Origin: Bartonella raoultii
Lineage (GTDB): Bacteria > Pseudomonadota > Alphaproteobacteria > Rhizobiales > Rhizobiaceae
NCBI RefSeq assembly: GCF_019659805.1
Contig: NZ_JAIFRO010000003.1
Coordinates: forward strand, 243,711-307,710
Direction: 5' to 3'
DNA: 64,000 nucleotides
In this document: one piece after another, positions 19,086 through 27,923 of the stretch
How positions within the stretch are numbered: position 1 is the first letter of the stretch
Layout: every line of letters begins with the position of its first letter
Position numbers and translations under genes: made by a program
Notes under the pieces: generated by a model
Database searches by the model: none
What the model was told of the DNA's origin: nothing
Seen by the model: only the letters and a program-made list of their open reading frames with translations

Positions 19086-20018
19086 TTATGAAACATGATC
19101 CCAGTCTGACTGACGAATCTCACCAGTTTGATAAAATTGACGAATAAGTTTAATATAGTGATAGAAATCTTTGTTTTCCTTAAGTAATCTGTTAGCCGTA
19201 TCCCAATTAATTTCATTACGCTCTTTTGCTGAAATCATAATTTGGCTTTCGGAGAAATTTTCTTTATCAAGTCTTATAAATCCAATTCCGTGTAAATTTG
19301 CAAGCATCCGAAGTTCTTTTAATGTATCAATACCTGATATCTCACTAGCAACTAAATAACTAAAATTAGCCCATGAAGAATTGCTAACCGTTTGGAAAAA
19401 TGCCTGTCGTACATTCGAACGGTTAATAAGAATCTTTACTTCAAAAGACCAAAGTTTTGTTTTTTTATCAAAATATTGTAGAACAGAATCTTTAATTTCA
19501 CGATGCCATTCCTCACTTAAATCCTGTATTCCCACAAGATCTGGATAAAGCCATTTATTTCCACCATAACCGTGTCTATTATGAGAATGTTTTTCGTTAA
19601 TCCGTTTGCTGTAAACTTTAAGCTCTGACCATAAAAATTTAGATAATAATGGATACAGATCACATTCTTTAACACCATCACCTACCCCATTCAACATATT
19701 ATTCTCTACTTCATCAATTTCATCACTATCTGTTGATTGCGTGAAATAATACTGCCGCGGACGTCCTTCAGTGGTTTTAATTTCGGGATGACGCTTTTGC
19801 AAATGTGGGCGCTTAGATCCTATTTCAGCGACAATTTGCTGAATAAGAGCCGTATCACTATTAAGAGGCGTAACTATTGCTGTTGAACGCTTTTGCTTTT
19901 TACGGCAGGCCTCTGTATAATTTTCAAATATCCATTGAGCAATTTCACGAGCGGTAAACTTTTTTGTTGGGTTCTGTTTTAAAAAATTGAAAGTCGTATT
20001 AGTTAAATCCAAAGTCAT
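19086..20018 (-). CDS. HrgA-like protein with winged-helix N-terminus and PD-(D/E)XK nuclease-like motif
   Basis: The N-terminal 90 residues resemble a helix-turn-helix/winged-helix domain (FTAREIAQWIF). The central part has P159-D160 (YPDLVGI) and E193-V-K195 (SFEVKI), the spacing of a PD-(D/E)XK nuclease core. The overall look matches the COG2958/HrgA group, first described next to or replacing restriction genes in Helicobacter; I make this match from memory. It is the last gene of the R-M operon, 105 bases after res, with no obvious ribosome site. It could be an extra nuclease, a modification-dependent restriction factor, or a regulator of the operon. Confidence 0.7.
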   Translation of the reverse strand: MTLDLTNTTFNFLKQNPTKKFTAREIAQWIFENYTEACRKKQKRSTAIVTPLNSDTALIQQIVAEIGSKRPHLQKRHPEIKTTEGRPRQYYFTQSTDSDEIDEVENNMLNGVGDGVKECDLYPLLSKFLWSELKVYSKRINEKHSHNRHGYGGNKWLYPDLVGIQDLSEEWHREIKDSVLQYFDKKTKLWSFEVKILINRSNVRQAFFQTVSNSSWANFSYLVASEISGIDTLKELRMLANLHGIGFIRLDKENFSESQIMISAKERNEINWDTANRLLKENKDFYHYIKLIRQFYQTGEIRQSDWDHVS

Positions 20019-20123
20019 ACGTCAATTTATCCATTTTTGTCTTCTGTTATATTTATTCAATTGCTTTTAAACTTTACAAGGAAAATACCATTAGAACTTA
20101 AAAATTATCTCTTCTTAAATAAC

Positions 20124-22853
20124 TTATGAAATAGTGAACTCTGCACACAAACCTTCAAAACTGCTGTTTACTTTAATAGCATCATGTGGAATAAGAACAT
20201 AATGCCATGGTTTTCCGTCATGAAGGATAGCATAATGCGTTGCATGACGACACCATTGAACGGCTGCTTGTCTTTTTTTCAAAACAATAGAATTTTGCAT
20301 TTCAGACGCTCTTTTAGGTTCACAAAGATATTTTGCATCTTTAGTTTCTACAACAAAATCTGGTTCATAGGTCGATCCCTTATCATATTCTATTTTAAAA
20401 AATCCTCGCGCAGGTTTCATCCATTTTAATACATGTACATCATCCTCTAATATTTGGGCAAATCGTAATTCTCCCTCTACTGAATCAAATTTTTGTAAAG
20501 GATAACAGCATTTTCTAAAGCCGCTGAATACAAGTTTTTTAATATTGCTTTTAATGGTTGGAATACTCCGAAAATCAACAGGAGATGTCCCTTGTGGCAA
20601 TACATAATGGATAGGTGTTAAAGTTGTAAAACCTCGTGTTACTTTAACCTCATAATCTTTTTGCGTTTCCCATTGATGTTCTCTTAATTGTGTAACAATA
20701 AAATTATTAAGTTTATGCTGATAATGAATTAATACATTCTCAACGTCCGCATCATTGGGTAAATAAGATCGTAAATGCTCGACCATCTGACAAGCCAATT
20801 TTCGTAATAACAGCGTATGGCTATCATAATCGATAAAATCATTATCAATTAAATCACGAATGATATAATTTTCAAGATGAGGCTCTTTAACATATTCATT
20901 CTTAGAAGTGAGAAAAATGCTTTTATGTGTCCGCAATTCTCGAATTAAAAGCTCTTTACTAACAGGTTGCAAATTTAAGCTTTCTAAATTTTCCAAATCA
21001 AAATCAGAAAAACCATAAGTAACATCACGCGAAGGAATAAGTACAATATTGGGAATATCTATGATCAATTCTGGTAATCGTTTTGTCATAATTGTAACCA
21101 CTTTTGACACAAGATTCTTTTGTGCTAGCGGCATAGTGCTCATAATTCGATTGCTCATTTTTTCTTGTATCGGCGTAGAACAAAGCATCTGAGAACTTGG
21201 TAAATTATCATTCTCTTTGATAAGATTCCACGCGATAGCAGCAATTTCTTGCTCTTCAGGCGTTAATACAGAGGAATTTGTATTCCGTAACATCATATCT
21301 TGTAAATCAGATGCTCCATTTATATCAGAATGACGCGTTACCACTGTTTGTATCAATAACGCTTCTGCTTGACTTGGAACCGTTACTATATCTGTCTTTT
21401 CAGAAGGAATATCTCCTCCTATTCCGATTTCAATATGCTTTTTTATAATTGAGTGTGGATCATTTGCACGATCAATAATATCCTGAAAACGATCATGCGC
21501 AATGATTGTTAAACGATCAATGGCTTCCACACCTGTTCTATAACCATAAGGCAAACGCAATCCACGCCCAATAGTTTGCTCTGTTAAAATTTCTGAAGCC
21601 GATGCACGCAATGGTACAATTGTATAGAGATTAGTAACATCCCACCCCTCTTTTAATTTATTAACGTGAATAACAATTTCTGTTGGCTCATGAGGATCCT
21701 CAATCGCAATAAGTTTTTGAATATTTTGATCTTCTTCTATATTTGATTGCTTTGTATGAATCTCTACAACTTTTCCCTTATAAGCTCCTGCAAAAAAATC
21801 ATCTGATTCCAATAAATCACGCAATTTCTGTGCATGATTTGTATCTTGAGCTACAACTAAAATAAAAGGCTTAACGAACTTTTTGTTATAATCTTTGGCA
21901 TAAGCCACTAAATCTGCTTTCACATTTTCATGAGCATGAATTGCATCTTGTAATTTAATATGTTCTAACTGCTCAGATGTATAATTCTGAGGTTGAAAGT
22001 CTTTACGTGTAGCAACTGCAGGCTCTTTTACAAAACCATCCCTTATAGCCTCTGCAAGTGAATAATGATAAACAACATTTTTAAAATTTACAGGTTTTGC
22101 CCCTATTGTTTTTGGTGTTGCTGTAAGCTCTATTCCTAATATAGGTTTTAACTCATTGATTGCCGTCGCACCAGCAGAAGCACGATAACGATGTGCTTCA
22201 TCCATTAACAAAACTAAATCAGGAAGATTGGCAAGATAATCAAAATAACTTTCACCAATCGTCTCTTGTAAGCGTTTAATCCGTGGAACACTAGACTTTA
22301 GTGCCCCTTTTTTATGATCTATTGTATTAATTTTAGAAATATTAAAAATATTGATAAAGGCTGTATCCCTATTTTCAAACAAACGCTGTTGTCCGTGATA
22401 ATGGTGTTCATCAGCACGAATACCTTTACCAGTTTCATAGTCTTCACCTGTAATAATAACGGGTCTATTTGCAATGAATTCACTTATTCCATTGAAAACA
22501 TACTTTGAACTTTGGGGACTAAAATCCTGTTTTAATTTTTCATAAATAGTCAAATTTGGCGCCAATACAAAAAAATGACGACTACGACCTGTTAAATAAA
22601 GATAGCTGATAAAAGCGCCCATAAGTCGTGTTTTCCCAACACCCGTTGCTAAGGCAAAACAAAAAGAAGGAAAGTTTCGTTCAAAGTCTTGTACAGAAGG
22701 ATAAAGATTTTTTATCACTTCTAATTCTGTAACCAAATCAGCATTTTTAGAAAGTTCTAATTTTTCTAAGATGTTTACCAAAATATTTAAAGATTCACGC
22801 TGAGGATCACGCAAGGACAGGCGAGCAGAAATCCTTTTTTCAACAGTGTTCAT
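20124..22853 (-). CDS. Type III restriction enzyme, Res subunit
   Basis: ATP-dependent translocase/endonuclease that cuts DNA when bound to a Mod dimer. The SF2 helicase motifs are intact: ATGVGKT at 69-75, DEAH at 218-221, LTATPK, and TIGRGLRLPYG (motif VI). The C-terminal nuclease carries P831-D832 and E845-P-K847, a PD-(D/E)XK core. At 909 residues it is close to known Res proteins and shows no disruption, so restriction is likely active. A GGAG ribosome site lies 6 bases before ATG 22853. It is the only res for three upstream mod genes. Confidence 0.93.
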   Translation of the reverse strand: MNTVEKRISARLSLRDPQRESLNILVNILEKLELSKNADLVTELEVIKNLYPSVQDFERNFPSFCFALATGVGKTRLMGAFISYLYLTGRSRHFFVLAPNLTIYEKLKQDFSPQSSKYVFNGISEFIANRPVIITGEDYETGKGIRADEHHYHGQQRLFENRDTAFINIFNISKINTIDHKKGALKSSVPRIKRLQETIGESYFDYLANLPDLVLLMDEAHRYRASAGATAINELKPILGIELTATPKTIGAKPVNFKNVVYHYSLAEAIRDGFVKEPAVATRKDFQPQNYTSEQLEHIKLQDAIHAHENVKADLVAYAKDYNKKFVKPFILVVAQDTNHAQKLRDLLESDDFFAGAYKGKVVEIHTKQSNIEEDQNIQKLIAIEDPHEPTEIVIHVNKLKEGWDVTNLYTIVPLRASASEILTEQTIGRGLRLPYGYRTGVEAIDRLTIIAHDRFQDIIDRANDPHSIIKKHIEIGIGGDIPSEKTDIVTVPSQAEALLIQTVVTRHSDINGASDLQDMMLRNTNSSVLTPEEQEIAAIAWNLIKENDNLPSSQMLCSTPIQEKMSNRIMSTMPLAQKNLVSKVVTIMTKRLPELIIDIPNIVLIPSRDVTYGFSDFDLENLESLNLQPVSKELLIRELRTHKSIFLTSKNEYVKEPHLENYIIRDLIDNDFIDYDSHTLLLRKLACQMVEHLRSYLPNDADVENVLIHYQHKLNNFIVTQLREHQWETQKDYEVKVTRGFTTLTPIHYVLPQGTSPVDFRSIPTIKSNIKKLVFSGFRKCCYPLQKFDSVEGELRFAQILEDDVHVLKWMKPARGFFKIEYDKGSTYEPDFVVETKDAKYLCEPKRASEMQNSIVLKKRQAAVQWCRHATHYAILHDGKPWHYVLIPHDAIKVNSSFEGLCAEFTIS

Positions 22854-22875
22854 GAGAAACTCCGCTTTTTATATA

Positions 22876-24516
22876 TTATTCAAATAAATCTAATTCTGCT
22901 TGCACATTATCTATATCTTTGTTGCTTTCTTTTACCACAACCATTGGTTCAAGATTGGCTATATTTAAACTATAACCATCCCTCCCCCATTCACATTTTT
23001 CCAATATTGCACGAGGAATTTTGGTCAGTGTCAAATTTTCAAAGAATGTTTCTTTTGTATCAAAGGCGGTACAACAAATCAGCAATGTGCGATGGGAACC
23101 TACCTCTTCGCTCATAAGACGGAGTTGGTCATGGGTCATAGCACTTGTTGTCACATAAATATAATCTGTTTCGGTTGAATAGCCTTGCATCCAATAATGA
23201 TTTTCATCCGGCGCATAGGTAAATCCCATATGTTTACACATTGCTTCTGAAAGCATTGCAGCATTATATTTGCGACTAATAATCCATTGTCCCCATGGAT
23301 CTTTTTCTAACAGAGAAGGTGCAAGACGATAATAACGGAATCCACCACCACCTTGCCAATTGACACTTTGGGAAATTCCTCCTTGATCCGTTCCATCGAT
23401 TACCTGTTTTAAACGAGGAATAATATGGGTATGACAATGTTCACCAAGTTCAATCATAATCCACTTGCGTCCCATTTTATGAGCAACGGCACCGGTCGTA
23501 CCAGAACCTGCAAAAGAATCTAGGACAAGATCACCGGGGTTTGTAGAAATAGTTAAAATTCTCTCTACTAACCGTTCCGGTTTAGGTGTTGAAAAAACAT
23601 CTTTAGGATTAAATTGTTTAACTTCTTTTTTGGCATCTTGATTGTGTCCCACTTCTTCCTTTAGCCAAACCGTAATTGGCACCAATCCATCTTGTACTTC
23701 TGTCTTAAAACGCTTATAGCGTGGAATATTATCACCATTTGGGCCAAAATAAATTCTATTATCAGTAATTAATTCTTCCATTTTTTTCTTACTAAAGCGC
23801 CAACTTGTTCCAGTTGGAGGCATAACTTTACGACCAGATGGAGTAATAATCTCATATATATCCTTTATATTTGGAGTTTTCACATGACAAGGTCCCGACG
23901 CCCAAATACCACGTGGATCATTATCAGGATTTTTATAATTTTTGCTATTATTATCATCGCGTGGCAGAAGATTTCTTTTCCAAAAATCTCTATTTTTAGC
24001 GAAAATTAATATGTGATCGTGATTATCGGAAAGCCACTGACTATCATTAGAACGTGTATGTTTTTTTTGCCATATAACATTTGCAATGAAATTCTTTCTA
24101 CCAAAAATCTCATCACATATGACTTTAGCATAATGTGCCTCATTATCATCAAGGTTAATCCAGATACTACCATCATCTGCCAATAAGTGATGTAACAATT
24201 CTAATCTATCTCTCATAAGGCTAAGCCATATGGAGTGCTCTAAACCGTCTTCATAATATTCAAAGGCATTGCCTGTATTATAAGGTGGATCGATATAGAT
24301 ACATTTTACTTTTCCTGTATATTCTTGCTCAAGTGCTTTAAGTGCGAGCAAATTATCACCAAAAATAAGTTTATTATCAAAAATATCTTGAGATGATATT
24401 TGATGCGAGGCATGATAAGACTTTTCAAGATCTTCTAATAAGATACGAGGCTCCAGTTTGGGGCGTTTTTCTTTTCCAATCCAGGTAAGTTCTAATTTTT
24501 GTTTATTACGGCTCAT
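22876..24516 (-). CDS. Type III adenine methyltransferase Mod, copy 3
   Basis: Beta-class N6-adenine methyltransferase and specificity subunit: catalytic DPPY at 76-79, SAM motif FAGSG at 335-339, with the presumed target-recognition region between them (about 185-287). This copy is the most divergent of the three (for example SNDSQWLSDNHDHILIFAKN, and VWLKEE before VGHNQD), so it probably recognises a different site. Its C-terminal tail nearly equals that of copy 2. Full length (546 residues), no repeat tract, TTAGGA ribosome site. It lies 22 bases before res. Confidence 0.93.
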   Translation of the reverse strand: MSRNKQKLELTWIGKEKRPKLEPRILLEDLEKSYHASHQISSQDIFDNKLIFGDNLLALKALEQEYTGKVKCIYIDPPYNTGNAFEYYEDGLEHSIWLSLMRDRLELLHHLLADDGSIWINLDDNEAHYAKVICDEIFGRKNFIANVIWQKKHTRSNDSQWLSDNHDHILIFAKNRDFWKRNLLPRDDNNSKNYKNPDNDPRGIWASGPCHVKTPNIKDIYEIITPSGRKVMPPTGTSWRFSKKKMEELITDNRIYFGPNGDNIPRYKRFKTEVQDGLVPITVWLKEEVGHNQDAKKEVKQFNPKDVFSTPKPERLVERILTISTNPGDLVLDSFAGSGTTGAVAHKMGRKWIMIELGEHCHTHIIPRLKQVIDGTDQGGISQSVNWQGGGGFRYYRLAPSLLEKDPWGQWIISRKYNAAMLSEAMCKHMGFTYAPDENHYWMQGYSTETDYIYVTTSAMTHDQLRLMSEEVGSHRTLLICCTAFDTKETFFENLTLTKIPRAILEKCEWGRDGYSLNIANLEPMVVVKESNKDIDNVQAELDLFE

Positions 24517-24539
24517 TCCTAACCTACCTCGTTTATATA

Positions 24540-26183
24540 TTATTCAAATAAATCTAATTTTGCTTGCGCATTATCTATATCTTTGTTGCTCTCTTTTACC
24601 ACAACCATTGGTTCAAGATTGGCTATATTTAAACTGTAATCATCCCTCCCCCATTCACACTTTTCTAATACAGCACGAGGTATTTTAGTAAGTGTTAGAT
24701 TATCAAAAGACTCTGCTTTTGTATCAAAAGCTGCACAACAAATGAGCAGAGTCCGATGAGAGCCAACTTCATCGCTGATAGCACGTAACTGTCCATGTGT
24801 CATAGCGTTTGTTGTCACATAAATATAATCTGTTTCGGTTGAATATCCTTGCATCCAATAATGATTTTCATCAGGTGCGTAGGTAAATCCCATATGTTTG
24901 CACATCGCTTCTGAAAGCATAGCAGCATTATATTGACGACTAATAATCCATTGTCCCCATGGATCTTTTTCTAACAGAGAAGGCGCAAGACGATAATAAC
25001 GAAATCCACCGCCCCCTTGCCAATTAACACTCTGAGAAATACCACCTTGATCAGTTCCATCAATTACCTGTTTTAAACGAGGAATAATATGGGTATGACA
25101 ATGTTCACCAAGTTCAATCATAATCCATTTGCGTCCCATTTTATGAGCAACAGCACCGGTAGTGCCTGATCCAGCAAAGGAATCCAATACAAGATCACCA
25201 GGTTCGGTAGCAAGTTGAATGATGCGCTCCATCAACCGTTCAGGTTTAGGAGTTGTAAAGACATCATCAGAATTAAAGGCTTTGACTTCTCTTTTGGCAT
25301 CTTGATTGTGCCCCACTTCCGTATAAGGCCAAATCGTCATCGAAACCATACCATTTTTTACTTCTGATAAAAAACGCTTTAAAGAAGGAACATTGCTTCC
25401 TGTTGGACCAAACCAAATACGATTCTCTTTTAGTAATTCAGAAAATTTCTTTTCACTAATAGCCCAACTTCTACCATTGGGAGGCATTACTCTACGTCCA
25501 GAAGGTGTGATGATTTCATAAATATCTTTAGGTGTCACCCTTTTTACAGATAAATCTCCAGATTTCCAAGGGCCCCGAGGATCATTATCAGGGTTTTTAT
25601 AGCGCGCATCCATACCCGTTGAGCGAGGAAGTAAGTAAGGGCGCCAAATTGTCTTATTTTTGGCATAAACCATTATAAAATCATGGTTATCGGAAAGCCA
25701 CTTGGTATCATTTTGTGGAGCATATTTCTTTTGCCAAATAATATTATTAATAAAATTTGAGCGACCAAAAATTTCATCCATCATCACTTTAAGATAGGCT
25801 TGTTCATCATCATCAATCGATATCCAGATACTACCATCATCTGCCAATAAACGATATAACAGTTCTAATCTATCTCTCATAAGGCTGAGCCATATGGAAT
25901 GCTCTAAACCGTCTTCATAATGTTCAAAGGCATTGCCTGTATTATAAGGTGGATCGATATAGATACATTTTACTTTTCCTGTATATTCTTGCTCAAGTGC
26001 TTTGAGTGCGAGCAAATTATCACCAAAAATAAGTTTATTATCAAAAATATCCTTAGCTGATATTTGATGTGAGGCATGATAAGAATTTTCAAAATCTTCT
26101 AATAAGATACGCGGTTCTAGTTTTGGGCGTCTCTCTTTTCCAATCCAATTGAGTTCTAATTTTTTGTTGTGCAACTCATTCAT
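24540..26183 (-). CDS. Type III adenine methyltransferase Mod, copy 2
   Basis: Same architecture as copy 3: DPPY at 77-80 and FAGSG near 336-340 in a 547-residue protein. Its DNA is nearly identical to copy 1 over 24661-25340 (one difference seen against 26320-26999) and over most of 25641-26090 (one difference against the copy 1 equivalent). Between these arms the protein differs at about 22 of 100 residues. Its last 22 residues and the 3' flank match copy 3 instead. This mosaic indicates gene conversion. The start has only a weak ribosome site, so translation may depend on coupling to copy 1, 18 bases upstream. Confidence 0.93.
   Translation of the reverse strand: MNELHNKKLELNWIGKERRPKLEPRILLEDFENSYHASHQISAKDIFDNKLIFGDNLLALKALEQEYTGKVKCIYIDPPYNTGNAFEHYEDGLEHSIWLSLMRDRLELLYRLLADDGSIWISIDDDEQAYLKVMMDEIFGRSNFINNIIWQKKYAPQNDTKWLSDNHDFIMVYAKNKTIWRPYLLPRSTGMDARYKNPDNDPRGPWKSGDLSVKRVTPKDIYEIITPSGRRVMPPNGRSWAISEKKFSELLKENRIWFGPTGSNVPSLKRFLSEVKNGMVSMTIWPYTEVGHNQDAKREVKAFNSDDVFTTPKPERLMERIIQLATEPGDLVLDSFAGSGTTGAVAHKMGRKWIMIELGEHCHTHIIPRLKQVIDGTDQGGISQSVNWQGGGGFRYYRLAPSLLEKDPWGQWIISRQYNAAMLSEAMCKHMGFTYAPDENHYWMQGYSTETDYIYVTTNAMTHGQLRAISDEVGSHRTLLICCAAFDTKAESFDNLTLTKIPRAVLEKCEWGRDDYSLNIANLEPMVVVKESNKDIDNAQAKLDLFE
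24661..25340. repeat. 680-bp near-identical repeat, copy in mod2 (partner 26320-26999)
   Basis: Aligned by eye at a constant offset of 1659 bases, I found one mismatch in 680 bases against 26320-26999. It encodes the C-terminal arm of Mod, including the SAM motif. Such identity between paralogues implies recent duplication or ongoing gene conversion. Confidence 0.9.
25641..26150. repeat. About 510-bp near-identical repeat, copy in mod2 (partner 27300-27809)
   Basis: Same 1659-base offset. One mismatch in the first 440 bases, then a few more toward the gene start. It encodes the N-terminal arm of Mod, including DPPY. Confidence 0.88.
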
Positions 26184-26201
26184 AATTCATTTCTTTACTA
26201 T

Positions 26202-27839
26202 TCATCCAAATAAATCTAATTCTTCTTGTATATCTTCATCTTTTGGATGTTCTTTTACTACAGCCATTGGTTCAAGATTCGCTACATTTAAACTGTAATC
26301 ATCCCTCCCCCATTCACACTTTTCTAATACAGCACGAGGTATTTTAGTAAGTGTTAAATTATCAAAAGACTCTGCTTTTGTATCAAAAGCTGCACAACAA
26401 ATGAGCAGAGTCCGATGAGAGCCAACTTCATCGCTGATAGCACGTAACTGTCCATGTGTCATAGCGTTTGTTGTCACATAAATATAATCTGTTTCGGTTG
26501 AATATCCTTGCATCCAATAATGATTTTCATCAGGTGCGTAGGTAAATCCCATATGTTTGCACATCGCTTCTGAAAGCATAGCAGCATTATATTGACGACT
26601 AATAATCCATTGTCCCCATGGATCTTTTTCTAACAGAGAAGGCGCAAGACGATAATAACGAAATCCACCGCCCCCTTGCCAATTAACACTCTGAGAAATA
26701 CCACCTTGATCAGTTCCATCAATTACCTGTTTTAAACGAGGAATAATATGGGTATGACAATGTTCACCAAGTTCAATCATAATCCATTTGCGTCCCATTT
26801 TATGAGCAACAGCACCGGTAGTGCCTGATCCAGCAAAGGAATCCAATACAAGATCACCAGGTTCGGTAGCAAGTTGAATGATGCGCTCCATCAACCGTTC
26901 AGGTTTAGGAGTTGTAAAGACATCATCAGAATTAAAGGCTTTGACTTCTCTTTTGGCATCTTGATTGTGCCCCACTTCCGTATAAGGCCAAATCGTCATA
27001 CTAGTTATCCCCCTCTTGACTTCAGAAACAAAACGCTTAATGCGTGGTACTCCTCCTTTATCTGATCCAAACCATATACGATTATCTTTTAGCAATTCAG
27101 AAAATTTTTTCTTGCTAATGCGCCAGCTAGTTCCTGCAGGAGGTATGACCTTACGTCCAGAAGGTGTGATAATTTCATAAATATCTTTAGGTGTTAGCCT
27201 TTTTACGGATAAATCCCCAGATTGCCATGGTCCACGGGGATCATTATCAGGGTTTTTATAGCGCGCATCCATATCGATTGAACGCGGAAGCAAATTAGGG
27301 CGCCAAATTGTCTTATTTTTGGCATAAACTATTATAAAATCATGGTTATCGGAAAGCCACTTGGTATCATTTTGTGGAGCATATTTCTTTTGCCAAATAA
27401 TATTATTAATAAAATTTGAGCGACCAAAAATTTCATCCATCATCACTTTAAGATAGGCTTGTTCATCATCATCAATCGATATCCAGATACTACCATCATC
27501 TGCCAATAAACGATATAACAGTTCTAATCTATCTCTCATAAGGCTGAGCCATATGGAATGCTCTAAACCGTCTTCATAATGTTCAAAGGCATTGCCTGTA
27601 TTATAAGGTGGATCGATATAGATACATTTTACTTTTCCTGTATATTCTTGCTCAAGTGCTTTGAGTGCGAGCAAATTATCACCAAAAATAAGTTTATTAT
27701 CAAAAATATCCTTAGCTGATATTTGATGTGGAGCATGATAAGAATTTTCAAAATCTTCTAATAAGATACGCGGTTCTAGTTTTGAGCGCCTTTCTTTTCC
27801 AATCCAAGTGAGTTCTAATTTTTGTTTATTATAACCCAT
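26202..27839 (-). CDS. Type III adenine methyltransferase Mod, copy 1 (first gene of the operon)
   Basis: 545-residue beta-class methyltransferase with DPPY at 76-79 and FAGSG at about 334-338. Nearly identical to copy 2 except between about residues 185 and 287, where changes cluster (PTGSN to SDKGG, SL to RI, MV to IT and others). That is the place of the target-recognition region in type III Mod proteins. The tail (KEHPKDEDIQEELDLFG) differs from the other two. An AGGA ribosome site is 6 bases before ATG 27839. The gene starts 84 bases after the sufT stop, on the same strand. Confidence 0.93.
   Translation of the reverse strand: MGYNKQKLELTWIGKERRSKLEPRILLEDFENSYHAPHQISAKDIFDNKLIFGDNLLALKALEQEYTGKVKCIYIDPPYNTGNAFEHYEDGLEHSIWLSLMRDRLELLYRLLADDGSIWISIDDDEQAYLKVMMDEIFGRSNFINNIIWQKKYAPQNDTKWLSDNHDFIIVYAKNKTIWRPNLLPRSIDMDARYKNPDNDPRGPWQSGDLSVKRLTPKDIYEIITPSGRKVIPPAGTSWRISKKKFSELLKDNRIWFGSDKGGVPRIKRFVSEVKRGITSMTIWPYTEVGHNQDAKREVKAFNSDDVFTTPKPERLMERIIQLATEPGDLVLDSFAGSGTTGAVAHKMGRKWIMIELGEHCHTHIIPRLKQVIDGTDQGGISQSVNWQGGGGFRYYRLAPSLLEKDPWGQWIISRQYNAAMLSEAMCKHMGFTYAPDENHYWMQGYSTETDYIYVTTNAMTHGQLRAISDEVGSHRTLLICCAAFDTKAESFDNLTLTKIPRAVLEKCEWGRDDYSLNVANLEPMAVVKEHPKDEDIQEELDLFG
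26320..26999. repeat. 680-bp near-identical repeat, copy in mod1 (partner 24661-25340)
   Basis: Direct-repeat partner of the mod2 segment, same orientation. Divergence begins abruptly at 27000, the edge of the presumed target-recognition region. Confidence 0.9.
27300..27809. repeat. About 510-bp near-identical repeat, copy in mod1 (partner 25641-26150)
   Basis: Direct-repeat partner of the mod2 N-terminal arm. Together with 26320-26999 it brackets a variable cassette at 27000-27299. Confidence 0.88.
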
Positions 27840-27847
27840 TTAATGTC

Positions 27848-27876
27848 CTAAAACTTCAATGCTTACAAAAAGTCAA
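27848..27876 (-). promoter_or_regulatory. Weak candidate promoter for the mod-res operon
   Basis: On the minus strand TTGACT (27876-27871) is followed after 17 bases by TTTTAG (27853-27848). The -35 is good and the -10 is poor, and the start codon follows within 9 bases of it, so transcription from here would give an almost leaderless message. Read-through from the suf operon is the alternative. Confidence 0.25.
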
Positions 27877-27923
27877 TAACCGCATTTATAAATACGTTTA
27901 ATTTAAAATTCTCCTAACTGGAT

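Noticed and set aside
19086-27839. Simple-sequence repeats for phase variation in the mod genes
   Set aside because: No homopolymer or tandem-repeat tract was found near any mod start; variation here seems to be recombinational.
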